From Moniliella sp. 'wahieum' (Eukaryota; Basidiomycota; Moniliellomycetes; Moniliellales; Moniliellaceae): 64,000 bases of DNA. The translations under genes and the position numbers were made by a program. A model generated the notes under the pieces. The model had not been told where the DNA came from. It ran no database searches and saw only the letters and a list, made by a program, of their open reading frames with translations. The stretch lies in contig RSEE01000128.1 in NCBI GenBank assembly GCA_003971905.1, forward strand, positions 110,139 to 174,138. The letters are read 5' to 3'. Of the stretch, positions 33,720-45,258 are shown piece by piece. The first letter of the stretch is position 1. Every line of letters starts with the position of its first letter.

Positions 33720-34277
33720 TTAGTTCCACAACCGCTTGAACGCCTGTTTCCAGCGACGGGTCCGGGGCGCAGGTTCGGACCGGCGACGGGCCCCACCCAC
33801 CGGGTGGGCGGCAGTGGAAGAGGAAGAGGAGGCTACGCGCTCGGACCAGGAGCGGGACAGGCCGGCAGCCCGGCGGCCTGGTCCATCATGCGGTCCATGG
33901 CCGCTTCCGCGAGCTGGTCCGCTTGCATCTGGGCGCGCTGGGCCGGATAGACGTAGACAAAGTCGCCCCGCGGGATGAGGGTGGGCGATTCGGAGGGACA
34001 GAGCCAACGAGCGTCGCCGTTTCCGCCCCCAGTCTCGGCCCTGGAGAGGGGGGCGGAGGCGGGGGCAGGGGCAGGGCAGGGGCAAGGGCAGGGGCAGGGG
34101 CAGGGCGCGGGAGAACGAGGTAGGGAGGGCGGTAGGCGGCGGTGAGGTTGCCACGGTGGTGGAGCGTGCGCCAAATGCGGTCGGCACGGTCGAGCTCCTC
34201 GCGCGTGACGCGCTGGGAGGGCGGGAGGAGAAGCATGCCGGCCGGCGGGCTGAGGGCGGGGTGGATGGCAGGGCCAT
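33720..34277 (-). CDS. Small protein of unknown function
   Basis: The family is not recognised. From the start at 34277 (MALPSTPPSA) the strand reads, with frame switches, SQRVTREELDRADRIWRTLH, HRGNLTAAYRPPYLVLP, a Pro/Ala/Leu repeat from a GGGGCA microsatellite (34048-34110), then SESPTLIPRGDFVYVYPAQR, QADQLAEAAMDRMMDQAAG and a basic C-terminus (RTRRWKQAFKRLWN) ending at 33720. The ordered helices and basic tail look like real coding sequence. No membrane segment or known motif is seen. It is divergent from the MFS gene. Confidence 0.4.
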   Translation of the reverse strand: MALPSTPPSARRPACFSSRPPSASRARSSTVPTAFGARSTTVATSPPPTALPTSFSRALPLPLPLPLPCPCPRLRPPLQGRDWGRKRRRSLALSLRIAHPHPAGRLCLRLSGPARPDASGPARGSGHGPHDGPGRRAAGLSRSWSERVASSSSSTAAHPVGGARRRSEPAPRTRRWKQAFKRLWN

Positions 34278-34704
34278 GGTGTGGAGGTGGAGGGGGGGGT
34301 GGAGGAGGAGGAGGAGGCGGTGGTGGTGGTGGTGAGCGATGGACAAGTAAGCCGATCGCTGGCCTGGTCGCCGCAGATAGCAGCTGTCTGCTACGTGATA
34401 CGGCGAGATGTCCCATGTCGCAAGCCATCCCCGGGGCACGTGACCGGATAAATGATGCGTGGGCTAGGGTTGCGCCTGGGCTGCCGCCTGGCCCGTGCAG
34501 GCTGGGATGAGATCATGTGATGGTGTGATGATGTGATGAGGGTGGAGCGACTGATCGTCCATCTGATCTTGCCACGCCGAGTGCAGCGCCCTCCTCGCGC
34601 CGCCTGTCGACCGCTGTCGCCATCGCCGCCCCCATCGCCGCCCTCGCCGCCCCCACCGCCGCCATCGCCGCCCCCACCGCCGCCATCGCCGCCCCACCGC
34701 CGCC
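34278..34704. promoter_or_regulatory. Divergent promoter with CTAGGGTT, CACGTGAC and GCC-rich repeat
   Basis: It contains a GGTGGT/GGAGGA tract at 34288-34330, a CACGTGAC element at about 34437, GCTAGGGTT at 34463-34471, and three copies of an 18-nt CCGCCATCGCC-type repeat at about 34635-34700 that runs up to the MFS start codon. Confidence 0.5.
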
Positions 34705-36436
34705 ATGCCCCCCCCCGCGCCGGCCTCCTCCAGCGCCTCGGCCTGCGCGCATCCGTCGCCCCGCCGCGGTGGCCGGCGCAATGCTCCACGCGGCCGCCGC
34801 GATCCTGCTGGTGGTTGTGGTGAATGCGCTGCAGCCCGTGCTGCTCCGCCTCGTCCTGCCTGCCCACACGCCCAACCTGACCCAGCTCAACGCCGCCTTG
34901 GTTCTGCTCGACGAGCTCGTCGGCCTCTCCTGCGCTCTCCCCTGGGCGCCTGGGCCGCCGCACCGCCCACCCAGTGCGGCGTGTGCGCACCGTCATCCTC
35001 AGCGGCTACCTCCTCATCGCCTTTCCTTGGCCCTCTTTGCCCTCCCGCCCCCCACCGCCTTCCTGCCGTCACCCGCTCCTCCTCGTCTCCCTTGCGCGCG
35101 CGGTCTTTGCCGCCGGCGCCAATGCCGTGACCACCATGCTCAGCGGTACGTCTCTCCCGCCCGGCCAGGCGTCCCGCTTGTGCGCCTTGCGTACTGACCT
35201 CCCCCCCCCCCCCCAGCCATCCTTGCCGCATTCGCTGCCCCTTCTTCCACGCCAGCGCCTCCCACGTCCCCGCGCCCCAGGCAGAGCGGGAAGGGGACGA
35301 GACGACGCCGCTGCTGCCGCAGGAACGCAAGGGGGTTGGTCGGGTAGCGGCCGCTGCAGGCCTGTGCGCTGGTGGCGGTGCGTTGGTAGCCGTGTTTGGG
35401 GTGGTACGCTTGCCCCGCGGCTGGCTGGGGTAGGGTCGGATGACACTCCCGCCTTGCTCGACGGGGTGTACGGGTGACGTTTGCGCTGTGTGCGCTGCTG
35501 TCCGTCGTGGTGGCCGCCGGGATAAGGGCGCTGCTGCTCCGCTCCCTGGTCCCCAAGACGCCGAGCCGCCCCCACCCGCTCCTCTAGTCCGGGAAACGAC
35601 CGCGATGCGCGTCGCGCGCGCCATCGCCTGCGCATGGAGCGGCGCCAGGCACAGACTTGGCACCGCAGGCTGCCCAGGGCCGGCAACGGATGACAAGCGC
35701 GTTCGCCCTGATTCGAACCAGCTTTATGCCTTGCCGAGAGGCGGACGAGGCGCGAGCACGGGCGCACGCTTGCTGCGGTCCGCGCTGCTGGGCAGCGCCT
35801 TGGCGCGCAGCGCATCGGTCGCGATTGCCTCTTTGGTACCGGCGTTGGTGGTGGAGTACTTTTATGCGTCGGGCACCTGTGCGCCCGGCGCCGGCGAGCT
35901 TAAGGAAACGTGTCGCGTCGCGTTTACTGTCATTGCCATCCTGGGCGGCACGGCCCCAACTTGTCTCGCTCCTCGTTGCCTTCCCAGCCGGCTGGGGCAG
36001 CGACCGTCTAGGCCGCGCCGCGCCCGGGCGCAGGCGCCGGCGTCATCCTCATCCTCGCCTCTGCTTTGCCTCGCTGCGGCCGTCGGACTAGCTGGACTGC
36101 CACCACGCTCACCGACCCGCGCAGCGCAGTCGCCATCGTCGCTGCGTGCAGCTTGGGTGCAGCCAGATGACCGCCACGGTCGCCAGCATGGCGCTTCTCC
36201 CCCCAGCGCGCGACCAGCTGCGCTCAGATGCAGGCGAGCGTGGCGGCGGTGTACAGTCTGCTGGGCAGCGTGGCATCCGCTCCTCGCGGGTGCAGGCGCC
36301 GTCGCGGGACAGCTGCAAGGCCTGGCTTGGGGCGCACTGGGCGGCTGGCGGCGTGCTCAGCGGTCGCGGCGCGGCGCGCTGCCTAGCGCCATGCGGACCG
36401 CTCCGTGGGCGGATCACAAGGTGTGGTTACTGGTGA
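34705..36436 (+). CDS. Major facilitator superfamily transporter, heavily frame-broken
   Basis: Predicted plasma- or vacuolar-membrane MFS permease. The substrate is not inferable. After an Ala/Ser/Pro-rich start, the first membrane helix is AMLHAAAAILLVVVVNALQP. Then LVLLDELVGLSCALPW and VRTVILSGYLLIA (the loop-helix pair typical of MFS), a helix ending FAAGANAVTTMLS, and after the intron AILAAFAAPSS. A loop holds GDETTPLLPQERKG (reconstructed). Later helices are VTFALCALLSVVVAAGIRAL, SALARSASVAIASLVPALVV, EYFYASGTCAPG and VAFTVIAILGG. The C-terminal part (SVAAVYSLLGSV) is very broken. Intron 35146-35216. Ten or more frame changes are needed, so this could equally be a decaying pseudogene. 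The stop at 36436 is the best guess. Confidence 0.6.
35146..35216 (+). other. Intron of the MFS gene with poly-C tract
   Basis: Donor GTACGT after CTCAGCG, then TACTGAC, an unbroken 15-C tract and CCAG. Splicing gives TTMLSAILAAF. Confidence 0.8.
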
Positions 36437-38653
36437 AGGGAGATGGGTACTTTTGCAATACGTTCTTCATTGCATCGGCCATTACAGAAGTAGTCTTTTG
36501 GGACCACGCTTTGCGGATGAGGCGCTGGATTGAACTGGCACAGGGTCGGGATGTGTTGCGAAAGACGATGCATGGCTGCTAGGAGCGAGCCCTCCATGCA
36601 TGTGCATCTCGGATACGTACACAAAAGACAAAATGAACTAATACCTCGATTTCTTTGGAGGAATACGCAAATGGAGAGAGAATACTAATCAAGTTCCAGA
36701 GACGTACGAACGAGACGGGTTCTGACCCCCCCCCCCTCGGTCCCAATGACGTTAATGACGACGTTGGGACTGCGATACCAACTGCGCCCAGCAAAAAAAA
36801 CTGTTTGGGTGCCAAGAGCTGCTATACTGCATCCATATCATTCATAAAGCTTAAGGCTGGGACAGGGGAACGCTACGCCTAAACCGACCTGTTCATCTTG
36901 CTATACTGTTACCGGAGCGAGGGTCTGGTTTGGGAAATTTCGATGACGGCAGATTGAGGATCATTATCTATCGCTCATATGATTAGGTCCATTATGCCCA
37001 TTGTACATAGCTAATCGAAAATGCTGGTAACAAGGTTCCGGATAGATATGTGAGGACTACGTACAAAATTCAAGGTGGGCAAGGCTGTGCAAGATTGTGC
37101 GCAAGAAATTTCGATTAGCCATGTACTTAATAGACGCTTGCAGCTACGTATCCAACATTCTCCCGAGTTGCGGACCCAGTTGGTGAGAACCGTCGCTGAA
37201 GGCCGAAGAACCTGACCTGCTGCCGATGGCGCTGTTGGCCTGCTACTAATACGATTTGATGGTGGGGCAGGAGCTACTGAAAATGTCGCGGGTGAGCGTT
37301 GGTTGAGCACCGAGTGAAGCGCGCGATGAGCGCTGAGGCGCTGAGGGAAGATGGTGGGCGGGCGTATATTATACGGGTTTCCCGTGTCTATGTGCCGCCT
37401 GGACTAGGTCTGCTTGCTAGGATATAAGCTTCGGTTTGCCAGAGACTGATATGATTTGGAGGCAAGCTGTGAATAGGGAGGAGGCGCACACGTCAGAGAA
37501 GGCAGGGGTGGAGCTGCAGCTGATACAGCTGCCCGGTGCTTGTTGGCCGCAGAACGATGTCCGTGCGGGCGGGTGGAGCAGGGGGGAGGAAGCGTTGCTG
37601 CAGCAACAGAGGCAAATGAATTGAGAGTGGGGGGAGCGGGGCTGCTGCCGGTGTGGATTGTGTGCGAGAAGGGGCGTGCGCCAAGCACAGCTCCAACTGC
37701 GCCAGAAGGGCGTGGTGTTGGTGGCTTGGCGCGGGATCCGTAGCCAGAGCGTTGCAGGGTCGGTTAGAGATCAGTGGCCGTGTTGCTGATGGGCAAACAA
37801 CAAGACCCATGCTCGATCCGCCTCTCATCGCCCTGCCGCACACCAGTCTTATATCGGGTGAATTGCCGCACGGATGCGAGAGTGTTGAGCGCAGTTGCTT
37901 AGCAGCAAGCAACCACCACCACCGAAGCACACCGACGTGCACATAGCACGCTCAGGGCAGTCGTGTTGGTGGGGGCGCACTGCCTCTGCTGCGAACCAGC
38001 CTGTCGCCCGTGCATTACCCGTTCGGTGATTGTGAGCGCAGTAGCCGTACTAGCGGTAGGAGCAGTACTTGGCACCTGGCCAGGCGGAGGGACAGGCCCT
38101 TCTCCGGTGGCCCCGTCAGCTCTGTCTCGCCCGTCCGCCCGACTGGGGGAGATGCTGATGCAGCGCCCTCCATCCGAGGGCTGTATATGGTGGACTCGGG
38201 CGGCGGCGGACATGCTGGTGGCTGATGGCTGAGATGCCTCGATGTGGCGGGAGGAGAAGGTGCGTGTTTGTGTTGCAAAAAGGGGCAGGATATAGTAGCG
38301 TTGGTGTTGGGCGTGTGTTGCTTGTGTTTTGTGTGTGTTGCGCGTGGTTGTCGCCGCCCCGCTCCTCCCGGCCATCTCTGCCGTGGGAGCACCACCGCCC
38401 CTTTGGCTTCCGCGCCCACCGGCGCCTCCCCCCCCAGCAGAGATAGCAGCATCACCGCGCTTATATACCACCGCCGCCAGATCGACCCCCCCCCCCCCCC
38501 ACCCTTCTCCCTCCCCGCTGTCGCCAACCTGAGCGCCGCCAGCCGTCTCGCCCCGCCCCCCCTGCCCTGCCTTGTCGCTCTCACACTGCCTATTCTCCTT
38601 CTCGCCCCACCCCCACCCTTCCCGAGCACCCGTCTGGACCAGCCCCCCTCACC
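36437..38653. other. Intergenic region with a dispersed repeat copy
   Basis: Lower GC than flanking genes. It contains one copy of an approximately 88-bp dispersed repeat (36821-36908) and a C11 run near 36727. A 325-codon open frame on the minus strand (38015-38992) runs antisense into the KH gene and is not called. The last 200 nt are the C-rich KH gene promoter and 5' UTR. Confidence 0.5.
36821..36908 (+). repeat. Copy A of an approximately 88-bp dispersed repeat
   Basis: It aligns with 41005-41091 at roughly 80-85% identity by eye. The longest shared core is AGCTTAAGGCTGGGACAGGG followed by AACGCTACGC. Confidence 0.75.
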
Positions 38654-40239
38654 ATGAATCCCAACGTCGTCGACCTCACCATCGCCCCCGTGGACGCCGT
38701 CGAGCGCTACCTCGACCCCACCGCCGAGGTCAGCATGCGCGCCCTCGTTGCCCCCAAGGAGGCAGGCATCATCATCGGCCGCGGCGGACAACACGTCGCA
38801 TCGCTTCGCGAGAAGACAGGGGTCAAAGCCGGGGTGAGCAAGGTGCTGCCTCGCGTTCATCGTGTTCTCACTCTCACTGGTCCCCTGAATGGCGTGGCCG
38901 AGGCCTTTGGTCTGATTTCCCAGGCCTTTATTGATACCGCCGCTTCCTCCGTCTCGTCTCCGGCCTCGCAAGACTCCTCGAACCCGCCACACCTACTAGC
39001 ACCGAGGGCGGCCGCATGGATTTGCTCCCCGACACTCCCATTTCTCCCCAAGACTCTCTTACCAGTGTCGAAAAAGACCTTGTCCCTCCTCCTCTTTCTT
39101 CCCCCGCCACCCCGGTTTCTTCCGCCGACGTGCCCAGCACATCCACTACCACCATCCGTATCCTTCTCTCCCATATGATTGTGGGCGTGGTGATTGGAAA
39201 CAAGGAAGCAACATCAAGGCCATCCAAGAAGCCAGCGGGACGCGCATGGTGGCCACCAAGGAAATGCTGCCCAATTCGACTGAGCGGGTGATTGACATTA
39301 CTGGCACGGCGACCGCCATCCAACAGGCTGTCGCCGAGGTGGCCCGGTGCCTCGTGTCGGAATGGGAGCGCGCCCAAGGCACGGTGCTGTACGACCCCGA
39401 CCCGTCCGATGGCCCTGCGTCCAGCTGCGTTGGTACGCCCTACTCGGCTACCGCGTCCACCTTGAGGCACGGCATGCGTTCCCCTGCGAAACACGAGTAT
39501 CCTGCCCCTCCTCTCTCTTCCTTCCCTGATGCCCCCTTTGCCCCTCTCTTCCCCCCGCGCGCTGGCCTGGGCCTGGGCGCGGGCTTGGATTTGTTTGGCG
39601 CCAGCGCAGCCCAGTACCGCTACACTGCCCACCTTGCGTCCCTGCAACACCAGCGTGTCTTTCCGCCCACGGGCATTCCCTCGGGCAGCGCTACCTCGCC
39701 CGCAGCCATTGCGCGAGCAGCGGCCCAGGGCGCAGCTGTCGCCCCCGGCGGCGGCTTTGTAGCTGGTGGCATCACGGGAATTGGACCGGGAACGGCACCG
39801 GCCGTGGTAGATGCGGCCAACCTGCGCACCCAGAACATTTCCATCCCTGCTGACATGGTGGGATGCATCATTGGCAAAGGTGGCGCACGCATCACCGAGA
39901 TTCGCCGCCTGAGTGGTTCTCGCATCTCCATTGCTAAGGTCTCTCACACAGCGTCGGGAGAACGGCTGTTTACCATCCAGGGAACGCCAGCGTCGAACGA
40001 GAAAGCGTTGTACTTGATGTATAACCAGGTACGTCCTTGGAGCCTTGGATTCAACCTCTCTGGGGCCTGCCATTTCATGTTGCATGAAGGTGCCCAGTTC
40101 CAGACCACATGCACACCCGCTGATCCTTTTCCTGACTCCCCCCCCCCCCCCCCCGCCCTCCTTTCAGCTTGAAACGGAGAAGGAACGCCGCCAAACAGGA
40201 CGCTCTCCCGCGCTTGGAGCCCATTCAACGGGAGGGTGA
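38654..40239 (+). CDS. Three-KH-domain RNA-binding protein (Pbp2/Rnc1-like)
   Basis: Poly(C)-binding-type regulator of mRNA stability or localisation. KH1 is at about residues 25-85 (MRALVAPKEAGIIIGRGGQH, with GRGG as the RNA-binding loop). KH2 begins TIRILLSHMIVGVVIG and continues NIKAIQEASGTRMVATKEML after a missing G at 39204-39205 that breaks its GxxG loop. KH3 is ISIPADMVGCIIGKGGARIT then EIRRLSGSRISIAK. A Ser/Pro/Ala-rich linker sits between KH2 and KH3. An intron at 40029-40167 joins LYLMYNQ to LETEKERRQ, a junction expected for this family. Stop TGA at 40237-40239. A second frame change lies near 38990 between KH1 and KH2. All GxxG loops are intact once the single base is restored. 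Confidence 0.88.
40029..40167 (+). other. Intron of the KH gene with poly-C tract
   Basis: GTACGT donor, CCTGAC branch, a run of 16 C (about 40139-40154), and TTTCAG acceptor at 40167. Confidence 0.85.
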
Positions 40240-42529
40240 GCGCTCAGATCAGCCACGAGGGATTGTAACCAAGAGGGATTGTAACCATCACTCTGGTCTA
40301 CTGTTCCCTCCTTTTCTGGTCCGCAACAGCTCAGGCTGCATTTCGTGTCATCGATCATCTCAGCAGTATACGCATCCACCAGTTGTCAATACGCGTTTTT
40401 TGTCGTTCTCGTTTTGTGTTTCGGAGACCGGTTGAGAAGTGCCCTGAAATCGTAGTACGCTGCTACAGTCGGGCCGAGGGGCCGAGGGTCGCGACTAGAT
40501 ACAAACACGCATGAATCTTGTTTCGATCTTAAGTGGGGTTTGCGAGTCTCACATGGGTCTGCAGCCGTGGCGGAGGCTTGAGGCCAGCTTGAGGGGGAGA
40601 GTGGCAAGGGGAGGAAGCCATTGCGACGGGTACTGACTAGCGCGAGTGGTAGTAGTATGGGGTGCGTGAACTCCTCCTTAAAGCTTAACGAGACAACTGC
40701 GTCAGATACAACAAAGCGTTGCAGCATTAGGCGATTTTGGCGACCCGTTGGTGTATCTGCAAAACACATACGCTACAATCCACTGAAGAGATACGATCTA
40801 TAATAGAACTGTGTAGGGGTAAGATAACTGTAGGAGCATGAAATTCAACGACGTTATCATGCACCTCTTCGACACTCGTGTGTGCTCTCAACACTCTTCT
40901 GGAGACCTCCCTCACTTGATGACATCAATGCTACCACAGAATGACCTTGGTTCACACAGGCTCTCTGTTTCTCATCAGCTGCCAAGTTTCATGTATGTGC
41001 GTGGGCTATATTGCATCGATATCATTGACAGAGCTTAAGGCTGGGACAGGGAAACGCTACGCTTAAACCAAACCGTTCATCGCTATAATACTCACAGGTC
41101 GATCATTGATTGATGAAACTTGAAGCTTGATTTGATTCCTTTTGCTCTTTTTGTTCCCTTTCGGGAGAGCTCCTAACATGTAACAGTCCAGTGTCCCTAG
41201 GTACCCTAGTGACCCTATTAGTGACCAGCCAACCCAAATCCAGCTTGGCTCATAGGGCCAGACCTTTTTTGTTGCGGCGCCAGGATTACGCCTCTTACGA
41301 CACGCACCCAAACCCGCAGGTTGATGGCAGCCATCATCACACTTGGTTGGCCTGCGGAGCACGCTCTACTGGGCATGTGCGGAGCAGGCGGGCCTTAGCT
41401 TGGGTCGGACCATCTCGTGTCCGCCGCAGCCCGTGACACCCCCGACAACAGATGATGGCCAGAATTCAATATTCATCTCGCTATTAATGCACGTGCCTCT
41501 CGACCGCAGCGTAGCTTCCTACATGACCAACTGTGACTCACGTATAGTACCCTAGTATCTGCGACCGGGGCGTATCTCCCTCAGGCCTCACGCACCCTTG
41601 GAACCCCCCGTGGCAAAATGGTTCCGGTTTACTTGCCTGATAGGCAGCAGCCACGGCCCGTCCAGCTTCCAGCCGTCTGCGCGTCTCTGACAGGTGGGGC
41701 GCCCTCGACCCAACCGGATGTCGGCGTCTGTGTAAACCTCTGGCTCTATAGCAAACTAAGCACGTGTCTCAACGGAGAACCCCGCGGGGACCCATGCAAC
41801 AGCATCATCTACCGACTCCGCCATAAATACCCTCATCCGTCATCATCGGCATTCGATTGGGACAGTAGCACTGCTCGGGTCGGCGTGATGAGAGCCGTAG
41901 ACTCAACCCATGGATCCATGCACCCAGCCCATGTCAGTTGCTACGGGCAGGCTGTTGAGATGCTGTTGGTGGCGGCCAGAACTGCGCTTGAGCGCAGACG
42001 GGAGGGACTGATGCCTGTTGTGGGACTGCAAAACGCTTTCCAGCTCCAGCCGAGTCGGCCCGGCGTTTTTTGGCTGTGCGGCCCAGTCGGCCCGGTGCTG
42101 CCAGTGCTGTCCACATCCAGCCAGACCCAACAGAACAACAAACGCAGACACTGCCGAGGTCCTGCCGGCCGGACCCCCCGCTCAGGTCACCGGCCACACG
42201 GGCCAGCGTGACTGAGGAGCGGGTATAGTAAGTCTTGTCCCTGTCCCCCGCCCGCAGCCCCGCCCCCCGGCGCAACACGGAGCTTCCGTCGGCACTGTCC
42301 ACTGCACGCTCCATCTCCCCATCCCATCCACCCGCCACAGCACAGCACTGGCCGCGTTGGGCTGCGTCCACCCCCCGTTCTGTCCGCCAGCCCTTTGTCT
42401 GTTCCCCGCCCGCGCTCAACGATTATCATTATGCCTGCTTCCACCGCCCCTGCCCTTCCTCCCCACCCCCACAGCGGGCGCTGAGGCCCACCGGGAAGCG
42501 ACCGATCGTCCATATACAGCAACGACTCC
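40240..42529. other. Intergenic region with second repeat copy
   Basis: It holds copy B of the dispersed repeat (41005-41091). An open frame at 41618-42211 (+) has no recognisable motif and is not called. The last 300 nt are C-rich and act as promoter and 5' UTR of the kinase-like gene. Confidence 0.45.
41005..41091 (+). repeat. Copy B of the approximately 88-bp dispersed repeat
   Basis: Partner of 36821-36908. Same orientation, about 4.1 kb apart, substitution differences spread along the length. Confidence 0.75.
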
Positions 42530-45258
42530 ATGCCCTATTCGCCTTCCATCTCCCCCGCCCCCGCGTCCGCCACCATGTCCGCTGCCCGCCCCTCTGCCCA
42601 GGACGGGCCCCTGCCGCCTTCCAGCTCCAGGCTGCGTCGACACCACGGCTTCCTGCCCCCTCCTTGCCCGGCACCCGATAGCCCTCTCCCTCCACGCCAC
42701 CCTGCCCCATCGCTCGCCGGCTAATTGGGAAGGGCCGCTCGGGAATCCGGCGATCATTAAGCGCGAACGAGGTCGCTGGGCCAACGGGTGGCTACAGACT
42801 GCTCTGCACCCTGGGCGAAGGCACGTCGGGGCAGGTCAAGCTGGCGCTTCATCCTCAGGGATACGAGGTCGTTCTTCGCTTGGTCCAACGTGTCCCTCGT
42901 GAACGGACCGCTCCTGTCTTGGCCTCTCTGACAACCCTTCCTGTAAGGGACACAACGGCCCAGTCTAACCCGCGCATGCGCAAGGAGATCACGTTTCTCA
43001 AGCGCATTTCCCATCCCAACATGTTGCCTTGCTCGACCTTGTGGAGACAGAAAAATTCACCGGCATCGCCCTGGAGTATGCAGAAGGTATGCCCATTTTC
43101 CGCCATCGCTCACACTTGTAACCTCTCATCGATTTCATCTAACTGTGACTTCTGGCGATGCTCTGGTGCGTGGGAATTCTGCAGATGGCACCTTGGCAGA
43201 GTACATTCGCATGCGCAGTACCTTGGGCCCAACGAGGCTGCTGGGTTTCTCTCCCAGCTTCTTTCCGGAGTCAACTACCTCCACCAAAATGGAATCGTGC
43301 ACCGTTCTCTTCGGCCGCGTAAACTCCTTCTCACCAGGAACAAAACCACCCTCCTCATCACCGACTTTGCGTCGGCTGCCTGGATTAAGGGGGAAACCTG
43401 GAAAGCCTCCGAAGACCTATGTCCGCCCCAAATCCATCCCATTTACACACCACCTGAGATGATTACCCAGACGGGCCCGCATCTTGACCCAGCGATTGAC
43501 ATTTGGTCCTGCGGCGTCATCCTCTACATTTTACTCGCTGGCTACCTCCCCTTCAACTATGACATTCTACCTCCCTGTTATGACATTGCGACGGTCTATC
43601 GCGCCTCCTCCATGGCCGCCTTCAGTTCCCCAATCATGTGCCTCCCACAGCCCACACACTCCTCTATCCTCTTCTCCAAATCGACCCAAACCGCCGCCGA
43701 CTACTACTGCTGCATTGGCACATCCTTTTCTCCACATGTCCCATAAGAGCACGGCACCTCCCTCCCTCTCCGACTGGAAGGATGAGGAACGGGGGACGCA
43801 AGCAAGGCACCGTCCCAATTTCAAGAGACAGGATACCAGTGTTACCACCTTGTCCGGTGTGCTCACTCGCCGGCATCGGTCCTCGCCTGCTGCAGCTTCT
43901 AGTCGGTCTCTTTCTGGTGCTTCAACATTCGATCGTGCGATCGTCCTCCTTGCCTCTTCCCCGCCCTTCCAGTCTCAATGCCAACAGATCGAGCGGCGAT
44001 GAAATCCTTGCCTCGCCGGATCCTGTTTCACCCACCCCATCATTCACTCTCCCCGCCATTGGGCAGACCCACCGTTTTGATATGGCTCCACGCAGTCGAC
44101 CCCCCCTGCTTATGGGGGAATGGCCCTACGCGCCGTCAGTACTCTGGAGGGCACAGCCGCTCTTCCTCCTCAGGATCTCATCAAAACACCCCTACCAGCT
44201 ACTTCACCGCCAGTACATCTCGCACCAGTCTCACGAACACCCTGGGCGAAGACGCGCAGTCCCCCGTGTCCGCCTCCTCCCATCGCTCCCTCGTTCCCCT
44301 CCCTGTGGATAAGCGAGAGAACCAGCCGTCTCACCCTGTGCCCCGCAATCAGGATGCAGTTCATCGGCGCAACCTCCATCTGCCTTCGGTCGCTTCACTT
44401 CGGTCCTGGGGGCTCCGACAGAAGGCAGCACTCACCAGCCCTCTCGCCCGGCAGCCCCACGCCGCCGTCGGACATGGACTCTCTCTGAGCCACCCAGCGA
44501 GCATGCCAACCCCTCTTCTCTGCCGTACTGAGACCGTCTGGCCATCCCCTGTCCCAAAGCCACATGCACCTCGACCGTGTCAAGTCTCTTTTTTCTCGGT
44601 CGGAAGTGGAGGTAGGAAGAAAGCGTTCGATTCTCCTCCACCCCAAGTCTGGTATCTTCCTTCCAACCATCGCAGCCTCCCACCCTTATCCGGCGCTACT
44701 CCCGTCGTTGGGGTCTCTCAATGAAAAAGAAAACCACTTCGTCTCTTCGCCTGCACCAGCCTCGTCGTCTAGCTCACCCCATTGCCTCACACCCACGTCG
44801 GCCACTCCCCCCGCCCCAAGCGGAAGACTCTTAATGCTCCCTCTCGCATCGTCTATCAGATCAGCCATCTGGAGCAAACGCTCGGCCACCAGTGCCCCCG
44901 TTTCATCCGTCGGAAATACTGTCCCTGAGCTTCCGCATCCGCGGCCGCACAAGGGGCCCATTGAGGAACACACGCTCTGCGCCCTACCGTGGCCACTGCC
45001 CACCGCGAATCACAACGCTGCTGGACGGGATGGGTGCGCTGGTTCAGGCGCCAAACGGGGCACATGTGTGGCCTGCTTCCTGGGCACCTTGTCTCGACGC
45101 TTTGCCGAGCGACACGGTCGCCTTTTACGTCCGCCTCACGCACGTCGCTCCCATTCCCGGGCTCTGGAGCGTCGAGTTGGTCCACATCTTAGGCCAGAAA
45201 AATCTTTGCCCTCGCTCAGTCCACCTTTTACCAGGAATGGAAAGCCTTGTCGCGTTAA
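42530..45258 (+). CDS. Predicted pseudokinase with KA1-like C-terminus
   Basis: CAMK/Kin1-Hsl1-like kinase fold lacking key catalytic residues. The glycine loop LGEGTSGQVKLALH is intact, but the VAIK lysine is Arg (YEVVLRLVQR). The catalytic loop reads VHRSLRPRKLLL instead of HRDLKPENLLL, so Asp, Lys and Asn are replaced by Ser, Arg and Lys. DFG reads DFA. The C-lobe is well preserved: IYTPPEM (APE region), DIWSCGVILYILLAGYLPF and LLQIDPNRR. These catalytic-loop changes lie in one uninterrupted frame, so frame errors cannot explain them. A long Ser/Thr/Pro-rich tail follows, then VAFYVRLTHVAPIPGLWSVE, ending ALAQSTFYQEWKALSR, resembling a kinase-associated 1 domain. Intron 43087-43184 (branch not obvious). 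Frame breaks near 42720, 43030, 43640 and later. Confidence 0.7.
43087..43184 (+). other. Intron of the pseudokinase gene
   Basis: GTATGCCC donor after TATGCAGAAG and TTCTGCAG acceptor. Splicing gives LEYAEDGTLAEYIRM, a canonical kinase hinge. Confidence 0.8.

Noticed and set aside
35714-35724. GATTCGAACC as a minus-strand tRNA box B
   Set aside because: No acceptor, D or anticodon arm can be formed, and it lies inside MFS coding sequence.
38015-38992. 325-codon minus-strand open frame
   Set aside because: It overlaps the 5' part of the KH gene in antisense and is low-complexity.
41618-42211. 197-codon open frame
   Set aside because: No recognisable domain; the amino-acid composition follows base composition.
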